Part shown: positions 36,978 through 46,096 of the stretch, one piece after another
Position numbering within the stretch: the stretch's first letter is position 1
Layout: every line of letters begins with the position of its first letter
Assembly (NCBI RefSeq): GCF_900060185.1
Contig: NZ_FIZY01000002.1
Location: 106,163-170,162, forward strand
DNA length: 64,000 nt
DNA from: Grimontia marina
GTDB lineage: Bacteria; Pseudomonadota; Gammaproteobacteria; Enterobacterales; Vibrionaceae
Reading direction: 5' to 3'
Notes under the pieces: generated by a model
Told to the model about the DNA's origin: nothing
Database searches by the model: none
What the model saw: only the letters and a program-made list of their open reading frames with translations
Made by a program: the position numbers and the translations under genes

Positions 36978-38801
36978 ATGTATCAGAACTTCTTCTCGGA
37001 CTACCTTGTAAAACTCCAAGAGAGTAACCAGCAATGGTGGAAGGATCTTGAGCAAGGCAAGGCAGCCGTAAGTACTCCCCTGAACAAAGCCATGCAAGAG
37101 CAGAGTCTTGAAGATACCGCAAAACTTCTTGAGGGCGCTGCAAATCAACCTGCCGCGATGCTGCAAATACAAATGCAGTGGTGGGAAAAGCAAATGCAAA
37201 TTTGGCAAAACGTTGCGCTAGCGGCAAACAAGGAACAAATTGTTACGCCGGAGAAAGACGACAAACGTTTTCAGGACAAAGGCTGGCAGGATGAAGTGTT
37301 CTATAACTTCATCAAGCAATCGTATCTTCTGTTTGGTCGTACCTATCTGGAAACCATCAATGCGGTTGAAGGGCTGGATGATAAAGCAAAAGAACGTCTG
37401 AACTTTTTCTCTCGTCAGGCAATCAATGCCATGTCTCCGAGCAATTTTGTGGGTACCAACCCAGAACTGCTCAAGCTAACGATGGAGAAAAATGGCGAGA
37501 ACCTGGTGAAAGGCCTGCAAAGCCTGCAAGAAGATATCGAGTCCAGCTCTGATATCCTCAAAGTACGCATGACCAACAACAACGCATTCCGTATTGGTGA
37601 GGACGTTGCCAATACACAGGGTGATGTTGTGTTTCAGAACGAACTTTTCGAACTGATCCAGTATCGTCCACTGACTAAAACAGTCAACGCAACGCCGCTG
37701 CTGATCGTGCCGCCGTTCATCAACAAGTACTACATCCTCGACCTTCGCGAGAAGAATTCGATGGTGCGCTGGTTGGTTGAGCAGGGTCACACCGTATTTA
37801 TGATGTCTTGGCGTAACCCAGGTGTTGCGCAAAAAGACGTCGAATTCGGCGACTATGTGACGGAAGGCGTTGTGAAAGCCGTATCTGCGATTGAAGATAT
37901 TACCGGTCAATCACAAATCAATGCGGCAGGTTACTGTATCGGTGGCACTGTGCTAGCAAGTACCATCGCGTACTATGCAGCCAAACGTATGAAAGCTCGC
38001 ATCAAGTCTGCATCTTTCTTCACCACGTTACTCGACTTTGCGCAACCAGGTGAAGTAGGTGCTTACATCAATGAAAGCTTGATCAGTGCCATCGAGATGC
38101 AAAACACGGCGCGTGGCTACATGGATGGACGCTCTTTGAGTGTCACTTTCAGCCTGCTACGCGAAAATAGCCTTTACTGGAACTACTACATCGACAATTA
38201 CCTCAAGGGTAATAGCCCTGTAGATTTCGATCTTCTGTACTGGAACAGTGACAGCACCAACGTTGCCGCGGCTACGCACAACTTTATGCTGCGCGAGTTG
38301 TACCTCAATAACAAGCTGGTTCAGGACAAAGGCGTGAAAGTGGGTGGTGTTTGGATTGATTTGAACAAAATCAAGGTCCCTACCTACTTCATCTCAACCA
38401 AAGAAGACCATATTGCTCTTTGGCAAGGGACTTACCGCGGCGCACTCAATGTGGGTGGCAACAAGACCTTTGTATTGGGTGAGTCTGGCCACATTGCTGG
38501 CATCGTGAATCACCCAGCGAAAGGCAAATATGGTTATTGGGTAAACAGCGAACTGAGTGAGTCAGCTGACGAATGGTTTGAGTCTGCGGATCACAACTCA
38601 GGTTCGTGGTGGACGCATTGGGATGAGTGGCTCTCTTCTTACAATCCGAAGGAAAAGATCGAGCCTTATCCACAAGGCTCAGAAAACTTCCCTGTGATCG
38701 GTATTGCACCAGGTGACTATGTGAAGGAAGTACTTCCGATTCAACCGGAAGCAGAAGAAAAGCCAGCAGCCAAAAAGCCTCGCGCTAAAGCTGATGCTTA
38801 A
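36978..38801 (+). CDS. phaC: class I polyhydroxyalkanoate synthase PhaC
   Basis: Polymerises (R)-3-hydroxyacyl-CoA into polyhydroxyalkanoate at the granule surface. The 607-residue protein matches class I length. It has a variable helical N-terminal domain (1-200), then the alpha/beta-hydrolase catalytic domain with the nucleophile C320 in GYCIGG in place of a lipase GxSxG, an aspartate near 473 in STKEDHIALW, and a histidine near 500 in GESGHIAG. The C-terminal tail is rich in Lys, Ala and Glu. It is preceded by AGAGGG and followed by a strong terminator. Confidence 0.95.
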   Translation: MYQNFFSDYLVKLQESNQQWWKDLEQGKAAVSTPLNKAMQEQSLEDTAKLLEGAANQPAAMLQIQMQWWEKQMQIWQNVALAANKEQIVTPEKDDKRFQDKGWQDEVFYNFIKQSYLLFGRTYLETINAVEGLDDKAKERLNFFSRQAINAMSPSNFVGTNPELLKLTMEKNGENLVKGLQSLQEDIESSSDILKVRMTNNNAFRIGEDVANTQGDVVFQNELFELIQYRPLTKTVNATPLLIVPPFINKYYILDLREKNSMVRWLVEQGHTVFMMSWRNPGVAQKDVEFGDYVTEGVVKAVSAIEDITGQSQINAAGYCIGGTVLASTIAYYAAKRMKARIKSASFFTTLLDFAQPGEVGAYINESLISAIEMQNTARGYMDGRSLSVTFSLLRENSLYWNYYIDNYLKGNSPVDFDLLYWNSDSTNVAAATHNFMLRELYLNNKLVQDKGVKVGGVWIDLNKIKVPTYFISTKEDHIALWQGTYRGALNVGGNKTFVLGESGHIAGIVNHPAKGKYGYWVNSELSESADEWFESADHNSGSWWTHWDEWLSSYNPKEKIEPYPQGSENFPVIGIAPGDYVKEVLPIQPEAEEKPAAKKPRAKADA

Positions 38802-38814
38802 TCGCTAGAAAACG

Positions 38815-38847
38815 AAGAAGGCCGCGAAGATTCGCGGCCTTCTTTTT
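38815..38847. terminator. bidirectional terminator between phaC and tcdA
   Basis: A 13-bp perfect stem AGAAGGCCGCGAA/TTCGCGGCCTTCT around a short loop is flanked by TTTTTT on the plus strand. It ends the pha operon and, on the minus strand, the tcdA transcript (whose side has fewer T residues). Confidence 0.88.
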
Positions 38848-38861
38848 TATCTTAATGCAGT

Positions 38862-39662
38862 TTATTTTTTCGCTGTCAGTTTGGCGATGATGCGCGAAAC
38901 AGCAACAAAACCAAAGGTTGCAGTAACCATGGTTGCAGCGCCAAAGCCACTGGCGCAATCCATTCGCTTCGGGCCTTCTGCCGTCGCTTTAGTTTCACAC
39001 ACTGAGCCATCAGGCTGGGGATACTTCAACTGCTCGGTCGAGAACACGCAATCAATACCAAACTTTCGCCCTTGTGTTTTGGTGAAGTTATGGAAACGGC
39101 GCAGGTTATTACGAAGTTTTGCCGCCAGCGGGTCCTGAATCGTTTTAGTCAGGTCAGCGACCTGTATTTGCGTCGGATCGATTTGACCGCCCGCACCGCC
39201 GACAGTAATGATTTTGATTTTGTTGCGCTTACAGTATGCCAGCAACGCAGTTTTTGGCTTGATGCTGTCGATGGCATCCAGCACATAATCATAATCTTTG
39301 GTGATGTACTCAGGAATATTGTCTTCCGAGATAAAATCATCAATCAGATTTATTTTACAGTCGGGGTTGATTGCGCGAACACGTTCAGCCATCACTTCAA
39401 CTTTGCTCTGACCCACAGTGCCGGACATCGCGTGAATTTGGCGGTTGATATTGGTGACACACACGTCATCCATATCAATCAAGGTCAATTCCCCGATACC
39501 ACTTCGAGCCAATGCTTCAACGGCCCATGAGCCCACACCACCGATTCCAATCACGCACACATGCGATTGGCGAAGGACCTCAAGCTTAGTAGCGCCATAC
39601 AGACGGCGAGTACCGCCAAAGCGTTGCTGATAGCTTTCAGATGCAGGTTGAGTCGTTGCCAT
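38862..39662 (-). CDS. tcdA: tRNA threonylcarbamoyladenosine dehydratase TcdA (CsdL)
   Basis: E1-like enzyme that cyclises t6A37 of tRNA to ct6A with ATP; it receives help from the CsdA-CsdE sulfur relay in E. coli. The 266-residue protein has the adenylation core with GIGGVGSWAVEALARSGIG near 38-56, LIDMDDVCVTNINRQI after it, and a conserved DAIDSIKPK segment near 130. In enterobacteria it follows csdE; here it is convergent with phaC, with the whole pha operon in between and on the opposite strand to csdA-csdE. Confidence 0.93.
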   Translation of the reverse strand: MATTQPASESYQQRFGGTRRLYGATKLEVLRQSHVCVIGIGGVGSWAVEALARSGIGELTLIDMDDVCVTNINRQIHAMSGTVGQSKVEVMAERVRAINPDCKINLIDDFISEDNIPEYITKDYDYVLDAIDSIKPKTALLAYCKRNKIKIITVGGAGGQIDPTQIQVADLTKTIQDPLAAKLRNNLRRFHNFTKTQGRKFGIDCVFSTEQLKYPQPDGSVCETKATAEGPKRMDCASGFGAATMVTATFGFVAVSRIIAKLTAKK

Positions 39663-39738
39663 AATAATTTGCTCTATTTCTCGATTGCCGACGTGGATTG
39701 CGGGTTATACTCGCTTGAACGCAAAATGTCCATTGCCG

Positions 39739-40644
39739 TCACGCCGTCTTACATTCCCCTACTGTTGGCAGCAGTTCCTGCTTCAACCAATCTATAACCT
39801 GTTTTACTGGTCCCAGCCTTCGCTTATATCCATGGCTGAAAAGGAAGTAGCCATAAAGACTATTAAAGCTAAGCGAAAGAGGGTTGCTTACGTCTCCACG
39901 CTTTAACGCTTCCCGGATAAGGAATTGAGGGATCAATGCCATTCCTTCATGGTGTTTAACCGCCTCCAATGCCATATAAAAGTGCTCGAAGCCCGTCCCA
40001 TATGTCGGGCCACTTGGAGCTACATCCAACTCATGCCAAAACTGGTTCCAGATTTGGGGACGTGTAATGTGGCTAATCGCATTCAAGGGCAACAAATCAT
40101 CAATCGATTGGGTATTTTCAACCAATTCTGGTGATGCCACTAGCATCAACCTTTCACGGATCAATAACTCCGCTTCCTCTTCATGGGTTGATAATGGCAG
40201 GCAGTGGATCGCGATATCACTTTGATAGAGGTTCTGACTGTCTGATGTCACACTCGCCCTCACTGCAAGCTCAATATTGGGGTAAGCATTCCTAAAGGCC
40301 TTTAACCTCGGAACCAGCCACATACTCGCCAAAGAAGGTGGTACCGAAACTTCGATGCGGCTTTTCGTTTCGGAAGTTTGCATAACAGTAGAAGTCGCAT
40401 ACTGAAGGTTTTCCAGTGCCTCCACAACAGAAGGAAGATACCGCCTCCCCGCTTCTGTCAGCTCCACTTTCCCTCCTGCGCGTTCAAACAGAGAACACCC
40501 CATTAATTCTTCCAGATGAAGAATTTGTTTGCTTATCGCACTTTGCGTCAGGTTCAACAGCTTTGCTGCTTTTGAAAAGCTCAGTGTCTGCGCCACGACC
40601 GTGAAAGTTCGCAAGGTCTTCATTGGCGGAATGGGCATAGCCAT
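39739..40644 (-). CDS. LysR-type regulator (GcvA-like), divergent from the aminotransferase module
   Basis: A 301-residue LysR regulator. The N-terminal winged helix-turn-helix (TLSFSKAAKLLNLTQSAISKQILHLEE, about residues 20-46) and the effector domain opening PPSLASMWLVPRLKAF resemble GcvA subfamily members, but the sequence differs from the gcvA-linked one at 31017. AGGGAC lies five bases before the ATG at 40644. It is divergent from the class III aminotransferase with a 123-base shared region, the classic layout for a LysR gene and its target, so it probably controls that module in response to its substrate (inference). Confidence 0.86.
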   Translation of the reverse strand: MAMPIPPMKTLRTFTVVAQTLSFSKAAKLLNLTQSAISKQILHLEELMGCSLFERAGGKVELTEAGRRYLPSVVEALENLQYATSTVMQTSETKSRIEVSVPPSLASMWLVPRLKAFRNAYPNIELAVRASVTSDSQNLYQSDIAIHCLPLSTHEEEAELLIRERLMLVASPELVENTQSIDDLLPLNAISHITRPQIWNQFWHELDVAPSGPTYGTGFEHFYMALEAVKHHEGMALIPQFLIREALKRGDVSNPLSLSFNSLYGYFLFSHGYKRRLGPVKQVIDWLKQELLPTVGECKTA

Positions 40645-40767
40645 ATATTGTCCCTATGAATTTTTGGCATACCCTCTGAATTTATATCGTTTGCTGTTCA
40701 ATTTCCAACCTGTCCATACTGAGTAATATAAGAACAAGTTTTAATCAATAAATAGCTCAAGGAAATC

Positions 40768-42087
40768 ATGACAAACATACTACAAAGACACTGTCATTCA
40801 GAGTTACCTGTTATCGCAAGTGGTAATGGCGTATTTCTAATCGACAGTGAAGGACGTCAGTACCTCGATGGATGCGGTGGTGCAGCGGTATCCTGCCTCG
40901 GCCACAGTCATAATGGCGTGTTGGGTGCAATCGAAAACCAGTTGCGTACCATTCCATTTGCTCATACCAGTTTTTTTACCTCTCCAGCAGCTGAAGAATT
41001 GGCAGCGCGTTTAGCAGACAAAGCACCCGGCCCACTAAACCATGTTTATCTGGTCAGTGGCGGTTCTGAAGCAGTCGAAGCGGCCTTAAAAATGGCGCGC
41101 CAATATTTTCTTGAAAAAGGCGAAACCTCGCGGACCCGCTATATCGCGCGCCGACAGAGCTACCACGGCAACACACTGGGTGCACTAGGTGTTGGGGGTA
41201 ATATGTGGCGAAAAGAGCCGTTCGCTCCACTGATGCACAATGGTGAGTTGATTGCACCATGTTATGCCTACCGTGATAAGAGCAACGACGAAACCCATTT
41301 CGAGTATGGCCAGCGTATCGCGAATGAGTTGGAAGAGCGACTACTCGCTGTTGGCCCGGAAACTGTCATTGCATTCGTGGCCGAGCCCGTTGTCGGAGCG
41401 ACCGCTGGCGCGCTGGTGGCTGAGAAAGGCTACTTCAAACGCATCCGCGAAATTTGCGACAAATATGGTGTGCTGCTCATCCTTGATGAAGTGATGTGTG
41501 GTTGTGGCCGCACTGGCACCTATTTTGCGTATGAACAGGAAGATATCGTGCCTGACCTCGTGACCATGGCAAAAGGGCTGGCTGCTGGCTACCAACCTAT
41601 TGGTGCAGTCATGATCCACGACAACATCTACAATGCGATTTTCCACGGCAGCGGATATTTCCAGCATGGGCACACTTTTATGGCTCACCCTTTGGCATGT
41701 GCTGCTGCCTGTGCCACGCTTGATGCGTTAGATGCAGGTGTTCTTAGTGAAGTGACTGAACGGGGACATTATCTGGTCAAACAATTAAATCAGACGTTCG
41801 GCGATCACCCATATGTCGGGGATATTCGCGGAAGAGGTATGTTTATCGGGCTGGAATTTGTTGAAGACAAAGCGTCCAAAACATCGTTTGCCTCTTCACG
41901 TCCCCTCCATGCGCAAGTGAAGAAAACCGCCATGACAAATGGCCTGATGTGTTACCCCATGGGTGGCACGATTGATGGCAAGCAAGGTCATCACGTTTTG
42001 CTTGCACCACCTTTCATCATCACGCAGAACGAAATTGATGAGTTGGTGAAACGCTTGGCTATCACACTGGATAACGTATTCGCATAG
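40768..42087 (+). CDS. class III PLP-dependent aminotransferase
   Basis: Aminotransferase of the omega/class III fold type I, 439 residues. It has VSGGSEAVEAALKMARQ (phosphate site, near 97-113), AEPVVGATAGA, LDEVMCGCGRTG near 239-250 with the PLP-contacting D240, and the Schiff-base lysine K269 in MAKGLAAGYQPIGA. The substrate cannot be read from sequence; the neighbouring BKACE-type gene suggests a beta- or gamma-amino acid converted to a keto acid. AAGGAAATC precedes the ATG. It is 9 bases from the next gene, so the two are cotranscribed. Confidence 0.9.
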   Translation: MTNILQRHCHSELPVIASGNGVFLIDSEGRQYLDGCGGAAVSCLGHSHNGVLGAIENQLRTIPFAHTSFFTSPAAEELAARLADKAPGPLNHVYLVSGGSEAVEAALKMARQYFLEKGETSRTRYIARRQSYHGNTLGALGVGGNMWRKEPFAPLMHNGELIAPCYAYRDKSNDETHFEYGQRIANELEERLLAVGPETVIAFVAEPVVGATAGALVAEKGYFKRIREICDKYGVLLILDEVMCGCGRTGTYFAYEQEDIVPDLVTMAKGLAAGYQPIGAVMIHDNIYNAIFHGSGYFQHGHTFMAHPLACAAACATLDALDAGVLSEVTERGHYLVKQLNQTFGDHPYVGDIRGRGMFIGLEFVEDKASKTSFASSRPLHAQVKKTAMTNGLMCYPMGGTIDGKQGHHVLLAPPFIITQNEIDELVKRLAITLDNVFA

Positions 42088-42096
42088 GAAAATCGG

Positions 42097-42930
42097 GTGC
42101 AAAAAGGAAGAACTATTATCGTTGCGCCAAATGGTGCGCGACGCAGTAAGGATGACCACCAGCAACTGCCAATGACCATCGAAGACATGGCTGTGTGCCT
42201 GACGCAATGTAAAGATGCGGGTGCAGCGATGGCGCATATGCATGTGCGCAATGAGCAAGGCAAGCACTCGCTGGATGTTGGGCTAAACAGAGAGTGGCTC
42301 GTGGAAACACGGGCCCGTTTTGATTCCGACATGGTGATACAATTAACGACCGAGGCAGTAGGTCTCTATCAACCGGAAGAGCAGATGGCGCTGGTACGAG
42401 GCACCGAGCCAGAAGCAGTCTCCCTCGCCCTTCGCGAACTTCGCCCCAATGCTGCGTTTGAAAAAAACGCCAGCCGCTTCTTTTACGAGCTCAATGAGCG
42501 CTGTATCTATGTGCAATACATTTTGTATGATGCTGCAGATTTGTCGCTTTACTTTCAGATGGTTAATGACAGGATGTTGCCTAATAACGGTCATCACCTA
42601 CTATTGGTACTGGGAAAGTACAAAAAAGACATGTTGTCAGTGCCTACTGATTTGCTCGAGTTTGATATTAAGCGTATAACCCGCGAGGAAATTTCGTGGG
42701 CAACCTGTGCTTTCGGTCAATATGAGCATCAATGTCTAAGCGCAGCGATATCATTAGGTGGAGATATACGCGTTGGTTTCGAAAATAACCTAATGAATTT
42801 AATGGGACAGTATGCGGATAACAATGCTGAACTTGTACAGCAAATCGCCGCTATGTCTCAAAACGTGGGTTTATATATCAACTCTGCGGAGGATTTAAGA
42901 AAAAATATCTTCCGTAGCTTTGAATCGTGA
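42097..42930 (+). CDS. BKACE family (3-keto-5-aminohexanoate cleavage enzyme-like, DUF849)
   Basis: A 277-residue TIM-barrel enzyme of the beta-keto acid cleavage family, which reacts a beta-keto acid with acetyl-CoA to give acetoacetate and the CoA ester of the remaining fragment. The zinc ligands are visible as H47 and H49 in AHMHVR and the glutamate at about 229 in VGFENN, which aligns with the metal-binding Glu of the founding enzyme. The start is GTG at 42097 with AGGAAAA upstream. The substrate is unknown: family members differ in the fragment they accept. Part of the aminotransferase operon. Confidence 0.88.
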   Translation: MQKGRTIIVAPNGARRSKDDHQQLPMTIEDMAVCLTQCKDAGAAMAHMHVRNEQGKHSLDVGLNREWLVETRARFDSDMVIQLTTEAVGLYQPEEQMALVRGTEPEAVSLALRELRPNAAFEKNASRFFYELNERCIYVQYILYDAADLSLYFQMVNDRMLPNNGHHLLLVLGKYKKDMLSVPTDLLEFDIKRITREEISWATCAFGQYEHQCLSAAISLGGDIRVGFENNLMNLMGQYADNNAELVQQIAAMSQNVGLYINSAEDLRKNIFRSFES

Positions 42931-43051
42931 GGCGTATCTCTTGCGATCGAAAAACTAACTATCAGATAATTTCGGCGTAATATGGACTCACAAACTATTA
43001 ACAGCGGCTTCTCACCGCGTTAGCAATCACATCATCGACAAGGACTAAAGC

Positions 43052-44020
43052 ATGAAAGCGTTAAAACCAACTTTGGCCGCAATGAGCTTTGCAGCTGCTT
43101 TAACTGCCCTACCAGCACAAGCTAATCAATTCGTTACTATCGGTACTGGTGGTGTCACTGGTGTTTACTATCCTACGGGTGGTGCAATCTGCCGTTTGGT
43201 AAACAAAACCAAGAAAGAGCACGGTATCCGTTGTTCGGTTGAGTCTACCGGTGGTTCTATTTACAACATCAATACCATTCGTGCAGGCGAACTGGACATG
43301 GGTATCGCCCAGTCTGACTGGCAGTTCCACGCTTACAATGGTTCAAGCAAATTTAAAGACCAAGGCGCATACAAAGACCTGCGTGCAGTCTTCTCTGTCC
43401 ACCCAGAACCGTTCACAGTTGTTGCGCGCGCTGACGCGGGCGTAAAAACATTTGATGATCTGAAAGGTAAGCGCATGAACGTGGGTAATCCGGGCTCTGG
43501 TCAACGCGGTACTATCGAAGTGCTGATGGATGAAATGGGCTGGACTATGGATGACTTCAAACAGGTTTCCGAGCTGAAAGCTGCTGAGCAGTCTAAAGCG
43601 CTGTGTGACAACAAAATTGACGCCATGGTTTACACAGTAGGTCACCCAAGTGGTTCAATCCAGGAAGCAACCACCGCGTGTGACAGCGTGATCGTTGAAG
43701 TGAATAACGCTGCATCTAACAAGCTGGTTGAAGCGAACGACTATTACCGTACTGCAACCATCCCAGGTGGCATGTACCGTGGTAACGATAACGACGTTCA
43801 AACCTTCGGTGTCGGTGCAACCTTCGTTTCTTCTGCTGAAGTGCCGGAGGACGTTATCTACAACGTGACCAAAGCTGTATTTGAGAACTTTGATGACTTC
43901 CGTCGTCTGCATCCTGCGTTCGCAAACCTGAAGAAAGAAGAAATGGTAGCTGACGGTTTATCTGCACCTCTGCACCCAGGCGCGGCGAAATACTACAAAG
44001 AAGTTGGCCTGATCAAATAA
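43052..44020 (+). CDS. TAXI-family TRAP transporter solute-binding protein
   Basis: Periplasmic binding protein with a signal peptide of about 25 residues (ending near LPAQANQF) and the mature TAXI pattern: [26 protein letters not shown] at the start and a lobe with [26 protein letters not shown]. The TAXI class binds small organic acids or amino acids. It is 322 residues long. No TRAP membrane subunit is nearby, so it must share a permease encoded elsewhere. A gap of about 120 bases separates it from the BKACE gene, so it may have its own promoter. A strong terminator follows. Confidence 0.9.
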   Translation: MKALKPTLAAMSFAAALTALPAQANQFVTIGTGGVTGVYYPTGGAICRLVNKTKKEHGIRCSVESTGGSIYNINTIRAGELDMGIAQSDWQFHAYNGSSKFKDQGAYKDLRAVFSVHPEPFTVVARADAGVKTFDDLKGKRMNVGNPGSGQRGTIEVLMDEMGWTMDDFKQVSELKAAEQSKALCDNKIDAMVYTVGHPSGSIQEATTACDSVIVEVNNAASNKLVEANDYYRTATIPGGMYRGNDNDVQTFGVGATFVSSAEVPEDVIYNVTKAVFENFDDFRRLHPAFANLKKEEMVADGLSAPLHPGAAKYYKEVGLIK

Positions 44021-44040
44021 GTCACTTTTTATAAAATAGC

Positions 44041-44069
44041 AAAAGGCGGGTTCAGAACCCGCCTTTTTT
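44041..44069. terminator. bidirectional terminator between the TAXI gene and mltA
   Basis: A 10-bp perfect stem AAGGCGGGTT with AACCCGCCTT around CAG, with TTTTTT on the plus side and AAAA on the minus side, between two convergent genes. Confidence 0.88.
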
Positions 44070-44085
44070 GTCACTAACAACTTGG

Positions 44086-45168
44086 TTACGGCTTTGGTTG
44101 CTCTTTACTCTCAGAAGGCTTAGTCAGCTTCCACACACGACCGAAGTGTTTGTGATGGCCTGCTTTAATCCCCGCCTCTTCCCCCATACCATGGTATAGA
44201 TCAAGATGGTTTTTCTTCACCGCACCGCCAGTATCCAAAGCCATCAGCAGCTTCAATACGTGCTGACCATTCCAGTTCCCCTCTTCATTAAGCTGAGGCA
44301 CTTCAGCCAGCAGTACAGTGCCCATCGGTAAGAAGTCCCGATCGGCTGCCACTGAAGCACCAGACAACAGCGGGATCCCCGCAGTGCCAGTCACAGGATG
44401 CGCCGCCTTGGGAGCAAAGAAAACAAATGAAGGGTTTTGATTTAGCAGCTCCATCACAGTTGCTTCATCCTGCTGCGCTACCCAGTCTTTGATGGCTTTC
44501 AGTGACATTTTCTCACGTGGCACTTCGTCGCGCTCAATCAGCACTTTGCCAATGCTGACATAAGGGTGGCCATTTTTGCCGCCATAGGCAAAGTACTCAA
44601 GCTGGTCATTATCACCGAAGTGGATGAAACCACTACCCTGCACTTCCATAATGAAATTATCAATCAGTGAAGCGCTGTAACCAAGCTCCAGCCCCAATCC
44701 TTCTAACGCTCCGTTGTAAATATCTTCACGGGTAGGGCACTTTTCATCGCATAGAGGCATTGCATAAACCGGATAGCGAAACAATGCATTAGGTTTGTGG
44801 CGCATTTCAATCACAGGAGAGAAATAACCGGTAAACAGCACGTTGCCATAGCCGTCACCACCACCCATTTGCTCAAGGGAAAGACCATAATCGCCAAGTG
44901 TTGTCGGCTCACCGCTTTCAGCAAGCCAGGCTTTTACACTCTGATAAACCGCTTGGTTAGCCTCGCTCAAGGAAAGGGAACGGGATTCAACTTTTTCAAG
45001 TTGAGCTGGGAAAAGAGAATAATCACGCGCTTTGTCGGTAGCAACTTGCTCAACCGGGTTAAGAACATCATCAAAGCGTCCATCTATGTATTGTTGACCG
45101 CGGTCAGTAGGACGAACACAAGCGGCAAGGAGTAAAGAAATACCGACAACAGAAAGAGCTTTTTTCAC
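44086..45168 (-). CDS. mltA: membrane-bound lytic murein transglycosylase A
   Basis: Outer-membrane lipoprotein that cleaves glycan strands of peptidoglycan to 1,6-anhydro products. The GTG at 45166-45168 gives a 360-residue precursor with a lipobox LAAC near residue 18 (KKALSVVGISLLLAAC) and avoids an extra 20 residues from an ATG at 45228 that would place another hydrophobic stretch in front. Domain 1 has the GYFSPVIEMRHK segment, MEVQGSGFIHF, and the catalytic aspartate region MALDTGGAVKKNHLDLYHG near the C terminus. The start codon choice is uncertain. Followed by argA in the enterobacterial order. Confidence 0.92.
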   Translation of the reverse strand: MKKALSVVGISLLLAACVRPTDRGQQYIDGRFDDVLNPVEQVATDKARDYSLFPAQLEKVESRSLSLSEANQAVYQSVKAWLAESGEPTTLGDYGLSLEQMGGGDGYGNVLFTGYFSPVIEMRHKPNALFRYPVYAMPLCDEKCPTREDIYNGALEGLGLELGYSASLIDNFIMEVQGSGFIHFGDNDQLEYFAYGGKNGHPYVSIGKVLIERDEVPREKMSLKAIKDWVAQQDEATVMELLNQNPSFVFFAPKAAHPVTGTAGIPLLSGASVAADRDFLPMGTVLLAEVPQLNEEGNWNGQHVLKLLMALDTGGAVKKNHLDLYHGMGEEAGIKAGHHKHFGRVWKLTKPSESKEQPKP

Positions 45169-45403
45169 AGGTGTACCTGAGTAAGAAAACAATAAAAAGA
45201 GGGTGACAGAACCCCACTCTTTCTGCAATCAAAAGGCGATATTGGTAGTATAAGCCCACAGTTTAACTGGGAGTTATAATGCAATCGAAAGCATATGCCC
45301 CAAAATTTGAAATGCTTTGTCACATTTCTGTCATAAAAATTCGTTTAAATCCGATAAAAAGAAAGTGTCTTAAAAATTAAACAAAACTGTCAGGGAGCTT
45401 TGG

Positions 45404-45625
45404 ATGGACTTAAAAGTAGGGAGAAAGACGCTACTTGATACTGAATCTATTGAGTATCAATGGATTCGGACTTTGGCCAGCGACGGCAGTAGCGATGAGA
45501 TGATCAATAACAGCATTCGCCGCTGCCTAGGCGGCAATGAGGATGTTGCAGATAGAATTCGCCGTGTCGCACTTGGGTTATGCCCGGTCACGGAGCTTCT
45601 CAGGGTTCTACCGACAAACTACTGA
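45404..45625 (+). CDS. small hypothetical protein
   Basis: A 73-residue frame with a GGGAG element ahead of the ATG. The sequence MDLKVGRKTLLDTESIEYQWIRTLAS has no motif I recognise; it is helical and charged with one cysteine pair (RRCLGG, LGLCPV), and has neither signal peptide nor membrane segment. It stands between mltA and the DUF2850 gene, near the argA promoter region. Its status as a real gene rests on the ribosome binding site and on its position in an otherwise empty stretch; function unknown. Confidence 0.55.
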   Translation: MDLKVGRKTLLDTESIEYQWIRTLASDGSSDEMINNSIRRCLGGNEDVADRIRRVALGLCPVTELLRVLPTNY

Positions 45626-45628
45626 TTG

Positions 45629-45973
45629 TCAGCGTTTGGTAAATGGCGTGCTGTAGTGATAAGGCTTTTCTCTCTGGAGTGTATTTCTGTCTTCAACGGT
45701 GTAGAGGTAAGTATTGTTACCGACTGTATAGATAAGTTTGCTGCCAGTATATTCATAGTGGCTGGTAGTTCGCGCCCCTTTAATATAAATACCGTCCTTC
45801 CGCACTTCAAAACTATCAGCCGCGTAACTTGGCACGCCCTGCTCCACCCATTCACCATAAATAGCTGTTGGGTCTGCCTCAGAGAAGATTGGAATGTCAT
45901 TCGCCACGAGGTAGCCTATGGCCCCCGATATTAGCACGGCGAAGAGGACTAGAGATTGTCCGACAATACCCAC
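45629..45973 (-). CDS. DUF2850 family membrane-anchored protein
   Basis: A 114-residue protein with an N-terminal membrane segment (about residues 7-24, SLVLFAVLISGAIGYLVA) and a small periplasmic beta-rich domain containing IYGEWVEQGVPSYAADSFEVRKDGIYIKG. I recognise the DUF2850 family, found in vibrios close to argA. Function is unknown. It is convergent with the 73-residue gene (stop codons about 3 bases apart) and divergent from argA. Confidence 0.82.
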   Translation of the reverse strand: MGIVGQSLVLFAVLISGAIGYLVANDIPIFSEADPTAIYGEWVEQGVPSYAADSFEVRKDGIYIKGARTTSHYEYTGSKLIYTVGNNTYLYTVEDRNTLQREKPYHYSTPFTKR

Positions 45974-46096
45974 AAATAAGGTCTCATTTTAGAGATGCAT
46001 TCTCAATTACTATCAATACTATTATAAAAAGTACTTTAGTGCCGACCAAGTCAGGCATTCAATGTTTGAATCCGTATCACGACCCTTGCCAAACAA

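Noticed and set aside
41341..41688. Antisense frame within the aminotransferase
   Set aside because: It is a shadow of the highly constrained aminotransferase sequence, with no independent signals.
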